From contig MJCC01000014.1 in assembly GCA_001766655.1 (NCBI GenBank), positions 262,910-326,909 of the forward strand: a stretch of 64,000 nt of DNA, given 5' to 3'. The notes under the pieces were generated by a model. It saw only the letters and a program-made list of their open reading frames with translations. It was not told where the DNA came from and searched no databases. The position numbers and the translations under genes are program-made. Position 1 is the stretch's first letter; each line of letters starts with the position of its first letter. This DNA comes from Phytomonas francai. Lineage: Eukaryota; Euglenozoa; Kinetoplastea; Trypanosomatida; Trypanosomatidae. Shown piece after piece: positions 18,943 through 27,646 of this stretch.

Positions 18943-21528
18943 TTATGAATAGCCCCCTCTTCTTTTTTGTTGATATTTTCGTCTAAATTCATCTTCTAGA
19001 CGCTGGAGTTGTGTGCGTTTTTGTCGTTTTTCAATCTCCACATCCGCTAATGCTTTTTTGAGCTCTTTTCCACGAATGCGAAGGCTACTATGCTGCTCTT
19101 TCATCGAATTGATCAATGCCTCTTGGCGTTGAATTTCTACGCGGAGCATCTCCCCACGCGCATTCATTGCATCCTGTAATTCATCTAAACCCATTTTGGA
19201 AGCTGAATTACGCAATGAATAGCCCTTTTGCCCCCCTTCCCCATCCTTTCGCTTAGAAGAAGGAGGCGCGGGCGTATCAGCAGGTATTTCCAACTCCTCT
19301 CCATCATTTTGAGGTCTTCCCCTGCGATTTCCAGACCCTTGCATTTCCGTTTTTGTGAGCTCGAGCAGCCTGCGTAGGGATTCTGTTTCCCGTTCGAGGT
19401 TTACCACGCGCCGGTCGAGATAATTCCCTTGCTGGAGAAGATACTCGCGCTCATAGGAGCGTTGTAAGAGCATTCGCGCGTGCAGAGCCTCCGGCGGGGC
19501 CTCAAAGCCGAGCTCTGGCAAGGCTAAATTCATCGTACCGAGCCTTTCCTCGACGCTGAGCCGATTTTTTGGGTGGCTTGGCATTGCTTCTTGGCCTGTA
19601 AAGGGTTTTTGGACGAGCCTGGCCATGTTCGCCATCACCTCTTCATAGCGGGATCGCAGCAAATCCCGTTGGCGGAGCTTCCGGCGGAATTCTTCGCCCT
19701 CCTCACGCGCGGCGTTTTGCAGTAAATGAAGTTCTAATAATAAACTCCGCGCAGTTTCGTCGATTTCGCCCTCGGAGAGTTCAAATCTCGCGCGAAGATG
19801 GGCCTCCACGCCGACGGCGGCTTTTAAAGTGCTTCCCTGATCCTTCGCTGCCGCCCGCAGAGCGTGGAGGGTGATCTCTGCCCGACTTTCCCGCCAATTC
19901 ACGAGCTTCTCCTCCTCCTCGAGGGATAAAAGCACCTGGGTTAGCCCGGGAAGCTCTTTTTCGATTAAATTGCAGCCCTCAGCGAGCTCTGCCAGCTCCG
20001 CTTTCCGACCTGCAAGCGCCCCGCCGCGGACAAGCCCGCGGAGGGAGGTTAAATCCCGCAGAAGAGCTCGATAATTCTGCATTTCACGCTGAAGGGTCTG
20101 CCGTTCGTGCAGGATGATTGATTTGAGTTCTTCCTCGCGGGTCTCGCGTTGGGCGTCGGCGGCGTCCCGCGTGGCGCGAATCCCCTCTTCGATCTTTTGA
20201 ATCTGCGCATCGAAATCCTTCAAGGCCTTCGTGGCGAGATCCCGCCGCTTTTGGAGCGCGTCCTCCTCTTTTGCGCATTCCGAAATGTACTTTTGCATAG
20301 TTCGGATTTCCTCGTGCGTGCGATCGCTCCGTTCGGCCTCTTTTCTGAACTCTTGCATGATCGTCGAGAGCCTCTCGCGCACGCGCAGGAGACGATCGTC
20401 TAATCTCGCGGAGGTCTGCTCCTGGAGGCGTTGGATGGATAAAAGCGCTGTCAGGGAGGGCATCCCGGACGATTTTTCGCGCTCAACAGCCTTGGAAAGC
20501 TCCCGCGTGCGTGTGAGCTGCTCTTTACGTTCCCCCAACACCTTCTGCCTCTCCTCGAGGATCCTCTGATGATGCGTGATTTCTCCCCAAAGTCGTTTTT
20601 TTTCGTCGCTTTCGATTCGATACTGGTGTTGGAGGTTCTTGAGTGTTTTCTCACCCTCGTGAAGGGATCGCGCAAGCGCTCGTAGGGAAACAATCGCCTT
20701 GGAGAGGCCCGCGTGTTTTACCTCGTGCGTTTCCCGAAGCTTTTGATGATTCTTCTGCAAATGGTTGAATCCCTCGATGAGCTTTTGCCTTTCTGCTAAT
20801 TTGGTCGATTCTCGTTCTTTGAGAGTGCTCATGGTCTCACCGTTAAGTGAGACCTGTTTATCAAGGGCGTCTTGCTGATTTCGGACGAGCTCTAGCACCT
20901 GGATGAGCTGACGTTGACTTTGGGAGGCAGAAAAGAAAGTATGTTGCGCGTTATCTAATTCCCGCAGTACATTTGCGTTTTCCTCTTTGGCATTGCGCAA
21001 AGAAGCCTCTTTTCGGGCTATTTCTTTATGCAGTCGCTCTAATTTGGCCCATACCGAGAACGATAGCTCCTTAATTTCACCCTCTAGAGCCTCACCTTGT
21101 TTTCGCTTCGCGAGGTAACTCAACGCGACCGCTTTGGCTTCCTCTTCTAGTAGTTTCGATTCGTTCATTTTATCATCTAAGAGCTGATGATGATGATGTA
21201 TGGCGGCATCTTGTTCTTTTATAACAAGTTCTAGATGCGCACAGGTATCCTTGAACGATTTCGCCGCGCGTTGGGCTCCCTCGCATTCGTTTTGAATTGT
21301 CTTGAGCTCTGAACTATTCGTTTCTAGGGTTTCTCGCCTTACCAGAAGCTCTTTTTCGAGCTCGTTTCGCTGTTTTTGCGCAAGCTGGAGGGCTTCTTTC
21401 GAAAATGCCGCGCTCTCTTTCACCTCCGCACACGCCTCTCGCTGTGCTCGCAAGTTTGCCGAAAGCTCTCTCACCTCCTCCTCTAATCGACGATTGGAGG
21501 CATTTAAAAGACTAATCGGCCATGACAT
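18943..21528 (-). CDS. CCDC39: CCDC39/FAP59-like axonemal coiled-coil protein
   Basis: Likely part of the 96-nm molecular ruler (with CCDC40/FAP172) that sets the spacing of dynein arms and radial spokes on axonemal doublets. From the ATG at 21528 the product is 861 residues, almost entirely coiled coil. It starts with a short conserved-looking helix (ISLLNASNRRLEEEV), as CCDC39 proteins do. Near residues 650-745 there is a recognisable family block: a RYEEVMANM-type helix, then a short Pro-containing linker, then a helix with LLQQGNYLDRRVVNLERE, comparable to the LQREGDCLDAKI block of CCDC39. The C-terminal tail is basic. Length is close to animal CCDC39. The AG at 21534-21535 immediately precedes the start. 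It implies the organism builds motile flagella. Confidence 0.75.
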   Translation of the reverse strand: MSWPISLLNASNRRLEEEVRELSANLRAQREACAEVKESAAFSKEALQLAQKQRNELEKELLVRRETLETNSSELKTIQNECEGAQRAAKSFKDTCAHLELVIKEQDAAIHHHHQLLDDKMNESKLLEEEAKAVALSYLAKRKQGEALEGEIKELSFSVWAKLERLHKEIARKEASLRNAKEENANVLRELDNAQHTFFSASQSQRQLIQVLELVRNQQDALDKQVSLNGETMSTLKERESTKLAERQKLIEGFNHLQKNHQKLRETHEVKHAGLSKAIVSLRALARSLHEGEKTLKNLQHQYRIESDEKKRLWGEITHHQRILEERQKVLGERKEQLTRTRELSKAVEREKSSGMPSLTALLSIQRLQEQTSARLDDRLLRVRERLSTIMQEFRKEAERSDRTHEEIRTMQKYISECAKEEDALQKRRDLATKALKDFDAQIQKIEEGIRATRDAADAQRETREEELKSIILHERQTLQREMQNYRALLRDLTSLRGLVRGGALAGRKAELAELAEGCNLIEKELPGLTQVLLSLEEEEKLVNWRESRAEITLHALRAAAKDQGSTLKAAVGVEAHLRARFELSEGEIDETARSLLLELHLLQNAAREEGEEFRRKLRQRDLLRSRYEEVMANMARLVQKPFTGQEAMPSHPKNRLSVEERLGTMNLALPELGFEAPPEALHARMLLQRSYEREYLLQQGNYLDRRVVNLERETESLRRLLELTKTEMQGSGNRRGRPQNDGEELEIPADTPAPPSSKRKDGEGGQKGYSLRNSASKMGLDELQDAMNARGEMLRVEIQRQEALINSMKEQHSSLRIRGKELKKALADVEIEKRQKRTQLQRLEDEFRRKYQQKRRGGYS

Positions 21529-21864
21529 GGAGCCTATGTATTTCAAAAGCAATAGCGGGGGTTAAAAATAAATCAAACCCCCCTTTTCCCTTTCTTCGCC
21601 ACAAGTGAATATCTATCTATATCTATATCTATATATGTATATGTATATGAATCTATGATATGAGAATACCGCACTCTACGTGCAAGAATAACGGTAACAA
21701 TAATTCAAGGACGATAAAGTCCTGTGAGGGATATCATCACTGTTGTACATGTCTTTATAATATAATACCTGTTCATCCAATACGCCATACTTTCAAGAGT
21801 AGCATGCTAAATATTCCACGTTCTTATAGTCCTTCCATTTCATGTGGTTTCTTAGACGGGTGCT
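21529..21864. other. intergenic with (TATC)n/(TA)n
   Basis: Spacer of 336 bases with a TATCTA/TATG simple repeat at about 21609-21660, between the CCDC39-like start and the next gene's stop. No coding signal. Confidence 0.6.
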
Positions 21865-22299
21865 TTACTCCTCTTGGCTCTCTGTTAAGCCGTAGAATTG
21901 GTGCTTTCGCCGCGCACACCGCTCCTTCCACGCGTGGTATTCCTTCTCGTCGTTGGGGTAATCCGTGTCGTCGGGGAGCCCTCTAAACTCATCCGCATCC
22001 ATCGCGGTCCCGTTTTGCTTCTCTAAATCGCTCTCAATCGAGCGTTTAATGACTTTCGAAGAGGCAGCCGCGAGCGCCGGAGGGTCGTTCGAAAGACCTT
22101 TTCTAGGAAAAGTACTACGCTTTGCGGAGGATACGTAGCTAAACCCGAGATCCGAATCATTGATATCGTCATTGACGGCATTTTTATTTTCTATCGATGA
22201 AGAGGTTGCCTTTATCGTAGCGATGTCTTTGTTACGTGATTTGGAGGCGAGAAGAAGCTCTTCGACTTCTTCCTCCTCTTCCGGTATGGCAGGATGCAT
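21865..22299 (-). CDS. small acidic protein, possibly nuclear (144 aa)
   Basis: Unrecognised with confidence. From the ATG at 22299 the protein has an acidic run (IPEEEEEVEELL), Ser-rich linkers with basic clusters, and a C-terminal segment DYPNDEKEYHAWKERCARRK. That segment loosely resembles the NDEEEYEAWKVRELKRIKR helix of the spliceosomal protein MFAP1/Spp381, and is the only hint of function. In-frame sequence extends upstream to 22548, but a pyrimidine tract and AG (22385-22386) lie within it, so the extra N-terminus is probably not translated. Between that AG and 22299 there is an out-of-frame ATG followed immediately by TAA (22350-22355). Confidence 0.55.
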   Translation of the reverse strand: MHPAIPEEEEEVEELLLASKSRNKDIATIKATSSSIENKNAVNDDINDSDLGFSYVSSAKRSTFPRKGLSNDPPALAAASSKVIKRSIESDLEKQNGTAMDADEFRGLPDDTDYPNDEKEYHAWKERCARRKHQFYGLTESQEE

Positions 22300-22349
22300 G
22301 GGGACGCCCGTAATATTTGGTCTAATATCTTTTGTTTTTTTTGGAATGC

Positions 22350-22355
22350 TTACAT
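22350..22355 (-). promoter_or_regulatory. start-stop upstream ORF (ATG TAA)
   Basis: In the predicted 5' leader of the small acidic protein gene, an ATG is directly followed by TAA. Such minimal uORFs can stall initiating ribosomes. Whether it lies in the mature leader depends on the AG at 22385 being used. Confidence 0.4.
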
Positions 22356-22384
22356 AACCCCCTTTTCCTCCCTCCTCCTTTCTT

Positions 22385-22386
22385 CT
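22385..22386 (-). promoter_or_regulatory. putative trans-splice acceptor AG
   Basis: A long sense-strand T/C tract ends in CTTAG here, 86 bases before the chosen ATG at 22299. Confidence 0.5.
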
Positions 22387-22733
22387 AAGGAAAAAAAAAA
22401 AGGAAAAAAAAGGAGCAAGACGGAATAAATTTGAATAACGGGAATGTCTTGACTCGAGAACCAATAGGCGCATGTGAGGGTGCACACCTAAGAACCAGGA
22501 AATAAAATAGCTCTCAAGATATAATATATGTATCACTCTTTCGTCCATCTCGGCATTATATAAATCTCGGAGAGGACCCTCGGTTTCGATTACGACGTAT
22601 TAACAAGAAAACAAAAACAAAAAGTACTCTGCGCATGCGGATACTCTACCACCGAATTTCTGGCGTGGTATTGTTCCTCAACGAGTTAACAAACAAACAA
22701 AAACAAAAAAACACGGCATCCCCCGATGCTTCC

Positions 22734-23489
22734 CTACCATGGGAGGCGCTCCTTCTTGTAGAAGAATCCCCCGGTAGGCCCGTCCGGGGGCAGGGTGGCG
22801 AGGTAGACGCTGGTCTCGGCGCCCTCGTCGGGGCTGAGCGGGGCCTCGGCGGTGTTGCCGCACATGTCGGTCCGGACGTAGCCGGGGTACGCGCAGTTCA
22901 CGCGCGCGTCCGCGGCCCCGGCGAGCCCGCCGGCCTCCCGCGCGAGGTAGACCGCGAGGTTGTGGGCGTAGAGGCCGAGGGCGGCCTTGCTCACTTTATA
23001 GGAGACCTTGTCGGGGTGGCTGTAGCGGTTGGTCGGGGCCTCGGCGTTGGCGTGGGTGGCGAGGGGGGTCGTGAGGAACACCAGGCGGGCCCCCGAGGGG
23101 GCCTCCAGCAGACGCGGCAGCAGCCCGTCCGTCAGCGCGACGGCGCCGAAGTAGTTCACCTCCATCTCCCGCCGGTGCCGCGCGAGGTCGATGCCGAGGA
23201 TCGTATTCTCGTGGTCCAGGATGGCCGCGTTGTGCACGAGCGCGTCGAGGCGGGGGTGGGCCGCCAGGACGGCCGCGACCGCCGACGCCACCGAGGCCGC
23301 GTCGCCGAGGTCGACGACGACGACGTGGGCGTCGATGCCGTCCGCGCGCAGGGCGGCCACCGCCGCCTCCCCCCGCCCCGCATCCCGCGCCCCCACGAGC
23401 ACGCGGTAGCCGAGCTCGCCGAGCTGCCGCGCGGTGCTGAAGCCGATCCCCTTGTTCGCCCCCGTGATTAACGCGACCTTCTTGTCCAT
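22734..23489 (-). CDS. short-chain dehydrogenase/reductase (carbonyl reductase-like)
   Basis: NAD(P)H-dependent oxidoreductase of the SDR superfamily; the closest pattern is carbonyl reductase. From the ATG at 23489 it is 251 residues. It shows the dinucleotide-binding TGANKGIG motif (residues 9-16), a D-L motif (VVDLGD), HNAAIL (the NNAG equivalent), and the catalytic Tyr-x3-Lys in SYKVSK. The position usually held by the catalytic Ser falls in FLTTPLATH, so Thr may substitute or the Ser is displaced. PGYVRTDM is the post-catalytic PG motif. Substrate cannot be inferred. The gene is much more GC-rich than its neighbours, which could reflect local composition or transfer. The start was chosen because an AG at 23528-23529 lies between it and in-frame upstream sequence. 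Confidence 0.85.
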   Translation of the reverse strand: MDKKVALITGANKGIGFSTARQLGELGYRVLVGARDAGRGEAAVAALRADGIDAHVVVVDLGDAASVASAVAAVLAAHPRLDALVHNAAILDHENTILGIDLARHRREMEVNYFGAVALTDGLLPRLLEAPSGARLVFLTTPLATHANAEAPTNRYSHPDKVSYKVSKAALGLYAHNLAVYLAREAGGLAGAADARVNCAYPGYVRTDMCGNTAEAPLSPDEGAETSVYLATLPPDGPTGGFFYKKERLPW

Positions 23490-23964
23490 CGTCTTGACCC
23501 GCTCGATGTCCTGCTGGTTTGGATTTCCTGCTTTTTGTGCGTGTGTGGTGTGTGTTTTCGTCGAAAAAAAAAAAAATGGTGGATGCTTGCGCGTTGATGG
23601 CGTGCGTCCGACCCCATGTACCACAACCAGGACAAAACGAAGAGAAAGGGGAGGGGGGGGGGGAGGAAATAGAATAGATTGGACATGCTCAGGGAGGATA
23701 CGCTATATCTTACTGGACAGTCGTGTTAGCCACGGCATGGGCGATAGCGCTGTCGCGCTATTGGAGATGCGTACCCATGCTATAACCCATTTTTTTTTCT
23801 TTTTATTGTTAAGCCCAGAGAGGCAGACGTACAGAAACATGTCGTTTTGCCTCATTAAATGTAAAAAGCATTACTTATAAAAATACAACTTGCTGAGAAT
23901 TTTAATAAAACAACCGGTTCGATCTAGCCGCCAACTTGGGGTTCACATCTGAGACCCTTTGCGT
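23490..23964. other. intergenic
   Basis: Spacer of 475 bases containing a G-rich run near 23645-23664 (C-rich on the sense strand, upstream of the SDR start) and poly-T/poly-A runs. No gene seen. Confidence 0.6.
23528..23529 (-). promoter_or_regulatory. putative trans-splice acceptor AG for the SDR gene
   Basis: AG 39 bases before the ATG at 23489, downstream of sense-strand T13 and CA-rich sequence. Confidence 0.45.
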
Positions 23965-24624
23965 TCAAAGATCATTGTGATGACTCAGCACTTCGTACAT
24001 CGGGTTCGTGTTCTCGATCCCGACGTTCATAATCCAACCTTTGAAATCAGCGACCGTATTATTCCCCATCAGGTCCATTACAAACGTGAGCGATGAACAT
24101 TTGCTACGAATGGAAGGTGTAAGGCAGTAATTGACAAGCTTTTGGAAAATGTGGTTTCCAGCATCATAGTATACGCCCGTGTAAGATGTCTTCAAAAGTA
24201 ACTCCTGCCGCTTCTTTAGCTTCTGTAAAATACTTTTCCCATGCTGCATAAGAAATGATTCAACAGCCAATGCCAAAGTCGAGCACACAGAAGTGTAAGG
24301 CTCACTCGCGACATCCCCTCCCCTTTTCTTGACGGCTTCTAGGCACTTTTCCTTCGTTGTAGTTTCCCATGCTTCCCAAAAGTTTGAACTCGGTATTTCG
24401 CGCTTTCCTACCCCTGCGACAGGCTTTTTATCGCGGTTTTCAAAGGCAATTTTAACGAAGTCTTCCTTTTCTTGGCACCCGACGCATTTCAAGCCTCGGT
24501 CACTGAGAAATTCGCGCAATTCTTTCATTTTCATTCCTTTGAATTGCTCCCTGGTGAGGGTTGCTTCGCAGGTCATACAGGCTATTGCGGCAAATAGGAG
24601 GCAAAAAAATATTCTCTTGTTCAT
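23965..24624 (-). CDS. secreted MANF/ARMET-like protein with SAP-type CxxC segment
   Basis: Probably an ER-lumenal or secreted stress protein. From the ATG at 24624 it is 219 residues. A signal peptide (about residues 1-20, ending near CEA) is followed by a helix-turn-helix segment MKELREFLSDRGLKCVGC-x2-KEDFVKIAFEN. This closely parallels the C-terminal SAP-like domain of MANF/CDNF, with its CxxC motif and the following K-D-F/Y. The remaining 150 residues have several cysteines (TKEKC, SVCSTL, VNYCL, SKCSSL) and amphipathic helices, resembling a saposin-like helical domain. In MANF the saposin-like half precedes the SAP half; here the order is reversed, so homology over the full length is uncertain. 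The product ends HHNDL with a HxDL-like tail that might serve ER retention. Confidence 0.65.
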   Translation of the reverse strand: MNKRIFFCLLFAAIACMTCEATLTREQFKGMKMKELREFLSDRGLKCVGCQEKEDFVKIAFENRDKKPVAGVGKREIPSSNFWEAWETTTKEKCLEAVKKRGGDVASEPYTSVCSTLALAVESFLMQHGKSILQKLKKRQELLLKTSYTGVYYDAGNHIFQKLVNYCLTPSIRSKCSSLTFVMDLMGNNTVADFKGWIMNVGIENTNPMYEVLSHHNDL

Positions 24625-24884
24625 TGTTTCACAGCTATGCAAGCTACTTTACAAGGTCTGGAGAGGAAGAGAAAAGTGTGTATAATAAAATATAATAATA
24701 ATAATAATAATAATACAGCTCCAGAGGAATATACACGACCAAAAGTCATAACTATCAAATGCAATTATTTTAATAACTCAAGACATGGTAAAAATTAGAA
24801 TTTAAAAATTTAAACGACCACTTACCATGTGGATTTAATGACCTTTGCGACGTCGAGGACGCATTTTATCTTTATAGATTAACT

Positions 24885-27011
24885 CTAGTTAATGTCCTCA
24901 TTCGGACGAGCGCGCTTTGTGCTACTATGAAGAGTGCCTTTGCGGCGTCGATATATCTCATCAAAAACTTGCTTGGATATACCATCGAATTCTTCTTGAG
25001 CAAAGTATGAAGGATTCGCCTCTAAAAGCCAATCTTCAGACACCGATGTGACTGTTCGAATATAGGTGTTGGCGGTTAATACAAGTTCGTTAAAAACAAC
25101 AAATTTAGGCCGTCGATTTAGGAAAGTTGAAGGGAAAATCAAGCACTTAACGTCGTCCTTTAAGGTGATAAACTGACTTTTGGTTGGAAGAGACAAAGCT
25201 ATTTTGGTAAAGTATCCCTTTACAATTGCTCTGCGAACTTCGTTGGCAAACTTGAGATTCATATTTTTTTCACTAGTGTCGTTCAATACTTTCCTCCACT
25301 CTGAGGTGTATGTGCTACAAATACCAAGTCCGATCCTTTTCATAATGCTGGAAAGTTGGTGATAAATATTCACAGCCTGCTTCATGACGCGGGGGTTGAT
25401 ATAGTTTTCCTTACACCACGTAGAGTTTTGTCGATTTTGCTCATAATAGCTATTAAAGACATTCAGAAGCGCCAAGTGATCCCCGGTGTCGTGGTAAAAC
25501 TGGTCTCTAGCGCTTAGTGCGTAGCCCCTCTGATTATTAGAAGGTGTTATAAAAGGAGTTTGCACAGATAGCATGGCACATATGCGTGCAATGTCGTCGG
25601 AACATCCATATGTTGGACTGTTATAAAGCATCGATGCCATTTCAGGTTCTACTGGAAACTCCGAAATCTGGTTTCCAATTGAAGTCAAATTTCCGTCATC
25701 GTCTAATGCACCAATATAATTTAGTAGTTCCAGTGCTCGCATTAGCGTTTCAGGTGCTGGTGGTTCTACAAAGTCAAAGTTGACTAGGTCTTCAATTCCC
25801 ATTTTTTTCATATTAAGAACAATCGAGCCTAAATTACAGCGTAAAATCTCTGGATAGGTATTTGGTTGCAGCGCAGTTTCGAATGATTTAATTGTGTAAA
25901 GCCGAAAACATTTTCCAGGCTTCGTGCGCCCCGCTCTACCAGAGCGCTGTTGAGCACTTGCCTGACTTATCGGGGTAACAAGGAGAGATTCAACGCGCAA
26001 TTTGGGATTAAACACTTTTTGTTTAGAGAAGCCAGAATCGATGACAAATACTATACCATCAATGGTCAAGGAAGTTTCGGCAACATTTGTTGCTACAACA
26101 ATTTTTCTAGTTCCTTTTGGATTTTGGAGGAACACTTTCCGCTGTTGCGATGGCGGAAGAGCAGAATATAGAGGCAAAACGTTAACAGGCCCGCGGTGGC
26201 AATTCGCACTACTGTGCTCTGACATTTGTATACCGTTTTGAAGTCTTTCTACCGTAGTTTCAATTTCATCTTCACCGGTTAAAAAGATTAGAATATCACC
26301 CTCCCCCTCGTAAAGGTGAATTTGTGTTGCGGTCCGAATAGCGGCCTCGACATAATTAGCCTCTGGAGCACGGGAATAGAACATTTTTACACCGAACATG
26401 CGGCCAGATACGTGAACAAGTGGTGCATCTGGAAAATATTGTTGAAAGCGTTTTTCCTCTAATGTAGCAGACATAACAATAACACGAAGATCTGGTCGTT
26501 TGGGCAATAGCTGTTTGATTACTCCGATTAAAATATCTGTTGAAACCGTCCGTTCATGAGCTTCATCCAAAACAATAACACTATACCTACTTAAAAGAGG
26601 ATCAATCATAGCTTCACGAAGTAACATACCATCTGTAAGGTACTTCAATCGAGTTTTCTCCGAGCTCATGTCATCAAAGCGAATTGAGTAACCCACCTCT
26701 TCTCCTAGATTGATATCCATTTCATCTGCAACGCGTTCAGATACACTAGTAGCCGCAACTCGACGCGGTTGCGTACAAGCAATGCCGTGCTCTGGATTCA
26801 TTTCAAGAACGAACTGGGGAACTTGGGTTGTTTTCCCACTTCCGGTTTCACCAACAAGTAAAATAGTTTGGTAGCGTTGGATAAGCTTTTTAATACTATC
26901 TTTAGCTTCATAAATGGGCAATTTTTTTCTCACTTGTAATATTTCATAAAATCTTTCGCTGTATTTTCTCCCAGTCAGAGGGTTTCTGCCGTCGCCATCC
27001 TTAAGGTGCAT
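24885..27011 (-). CDS. PRP43: DEAH-box RNA helicase, Prp43/DHX15 type
   Basis: ATP-dependent RNA helicase that disassembles spliceosomes and acts in ribosome biogenesis; it needs G-patch cofactors. The 708-residue product has Walker A GETGSGKT (54-61), CTQPRRVAA, the DEAH box (149-152), SAT motif (181-183), motif IV FLTGEDEIE, motif V TNVAETSLTI and motif VI QRSGRAGR. After these come the winged helix, ratchet-like (HA2) and OB-fold C-terminal regions characteristic of the Prp43/Prp22/Prp16/Prp2 family. The short N-terminus and high similarity to Prp43 in DGRNPLTGRKYSERFYEIL support Prp43 over the other three. Its base composition is noticeably more AT-rich than most coding regions here. Confidence 0.92.
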   Translation of the reverse strand: MHLKDGDGRNPLTGRKYSERFYEILQVRKKLPIYEAKDSIKKLIQRYQTILLVGETGSGKTTQVPQFVLEMNPEHGIACTQPRRVAATSVSERVADEMDINLGEEVGYSIRFDDMSSEKTRLKYLTDGMLLREAMIDPLLSRYSVIVLDEAHERTVSTDILIGVIKQLLPKRPDLRVIVMSATLEEKRFQQYFPDAPLVHVSGRMFGVKMFYSRAPEANYVEAAIRTATQIHLYEGEGDILIFLTGEDEIETTVERLQNGIQMSEHSSANCHRGPVNVLPLYSALPPSQQRKVFLQNPKGTRKIVVATNVAETSLTIDGIVFVIDSGFSKQKVFNPKLRVESLLVTPISQASAQQRSGRAGRTKPGKCFRLYTIKSFETALQPNTYPEILRCNLGSIVLNMKKMGIEDLVNFDFVEPPAPETLMRALELLNYIGALDDDGNLTSIGNQISEFPVEPEMASMLYNSPTYGCSDDIARICAMLSVQTPFITPSNNQRGYALSARDQFYHDTGDHLALLNVFNSYYEQNRQNSTWCKENYINPRVMKQAVNIYHQLSSIMKRIGLGICSTYTSEWRKVLNDTSEKNMNLKFANEVRRAIVKGYFTKIALSLPTKSQFITLKDDVKCLIFPSTFLNRRPKFVVFNELVLTANTYIRTVTSVSEDWLLEANPSYFAQEEFDGISKQVFDEIYRRRKGTLHSSTKRARPNEDIN

Positions 27012-27412
27012 AATTTTTACTTGTTCAAAAACTAAATCGACTTTTCAAAATAAAATTAGTTGATAGAAGGAAATTATTATTTAAATTAAATTACAGATTA
27101 TTCGAGCGAATCAGATAGGTAAATAAATGGAATTGATTGTAGAAAGTAAATAGAGCAGAGAAGATAAAAATAATAATAATTAAGAAAAGAATATTTTTAG
27201 CATAATAATAATAATAATAATAATAATAATAGATATTATTATTATTCATTACTACCAATAATAAAAATATTTATAATAAAAAAAAGATTAAAAAAATAAT
27301 AAAGATAAAAATAAATAATAGTGACAATAATAATAAAAAACTGAATGATGATAAGCCTAATGAATAGTAATTGGTACTAATAATGATAATGATTTTTTTC
27401 TACGACTATTTT
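27012..27412. other. intergenic, (AAT/ATT)n-rich
   Basis: About 400 bases of very AT-rich sequence with ATA/AAT trinucleotide repeats (for example 27199-27245). No coding signal. A similar ATA repeat sits at about 24688-24714. Confidence 0.65.
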
Positions 27413-27619
27413 CTATTTAGCATTCCAGGCAGTGTTGTGGACCATGAGAATTATGTTTTGAAGTTCAATAAGTCTACCTTCGTCCTTCCTAACCAATTCT
27501 CTTAGATTCCAGTAGGAACGTATAGTATCTTCAATGGAAACGTCATCAACTTTTACGTTATGAGCACTGCTAGCGGAATTCTTTTTTCCACTATTTTCAT
27601 CAGGGCGACGAGGATTCAT
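27413..27619 (-). CDS. small hypothetical protein (68 aa)
   Basis: Unrecognised. From the ATG at 27619 the product is 68 residues: a disordered Ser/Asn/Lys-rich half and then a strongly amphipathic helix with Trp, Tyr and Glu (residues about 35-64). Gene support is mainly positional. A sense-strand T-rich tract followed by AG at 27645-27646 lies just upstream of the ATG. An upstream in-frame ATG at 27667 lies before that AG. Confidence 0.5.
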   Translation of the reverse strand: MNPRRPDENSGKKNSASSAHNVKVDDVSIEDTIRSYWNLRELVRKDEGRLIELQNIILMVHNTAWNAK

Positions 27620-27644
27620 AAGACAGCAGAAGATTGTTCTTAGG

Positions 27645-27646
27645 CT
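27645..27646 (-). promoter_or_regulatory. putative trans-splice acceptor AG
   Basis: TATTATTTTAG on the sense strand, 26 bases before the ATG at 27619. Supports the small gene. Confidence 0.45.

Larger units (their letters stand above)
22300..22733. other. leader of the small acidic gene, then short spacer
   Basis: Poly-A/poly-T runs near 22390-22408 form the pyrimidine tract on the sense strand. Further right, an (A)n-(C) region near 22600-22712 is the 3' flank of the dehydrogenase gene. No additional gene seen. Confidence 0.5.

Noticed and set aside
22635..23471. Plus-strand frame over the short-chain dehydrogenase
   Set aside because: The minus strand encodes a clear SDR with Gly-rich motif and Tyr-x3-Lys; the plus frame is a shadow.
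23905..23935. tRNA B-box-like string ggttcgatct
   Set aside because: No matching A box, cloverleaf or acceptor pairing found by eye at the right distance; chance similarity.
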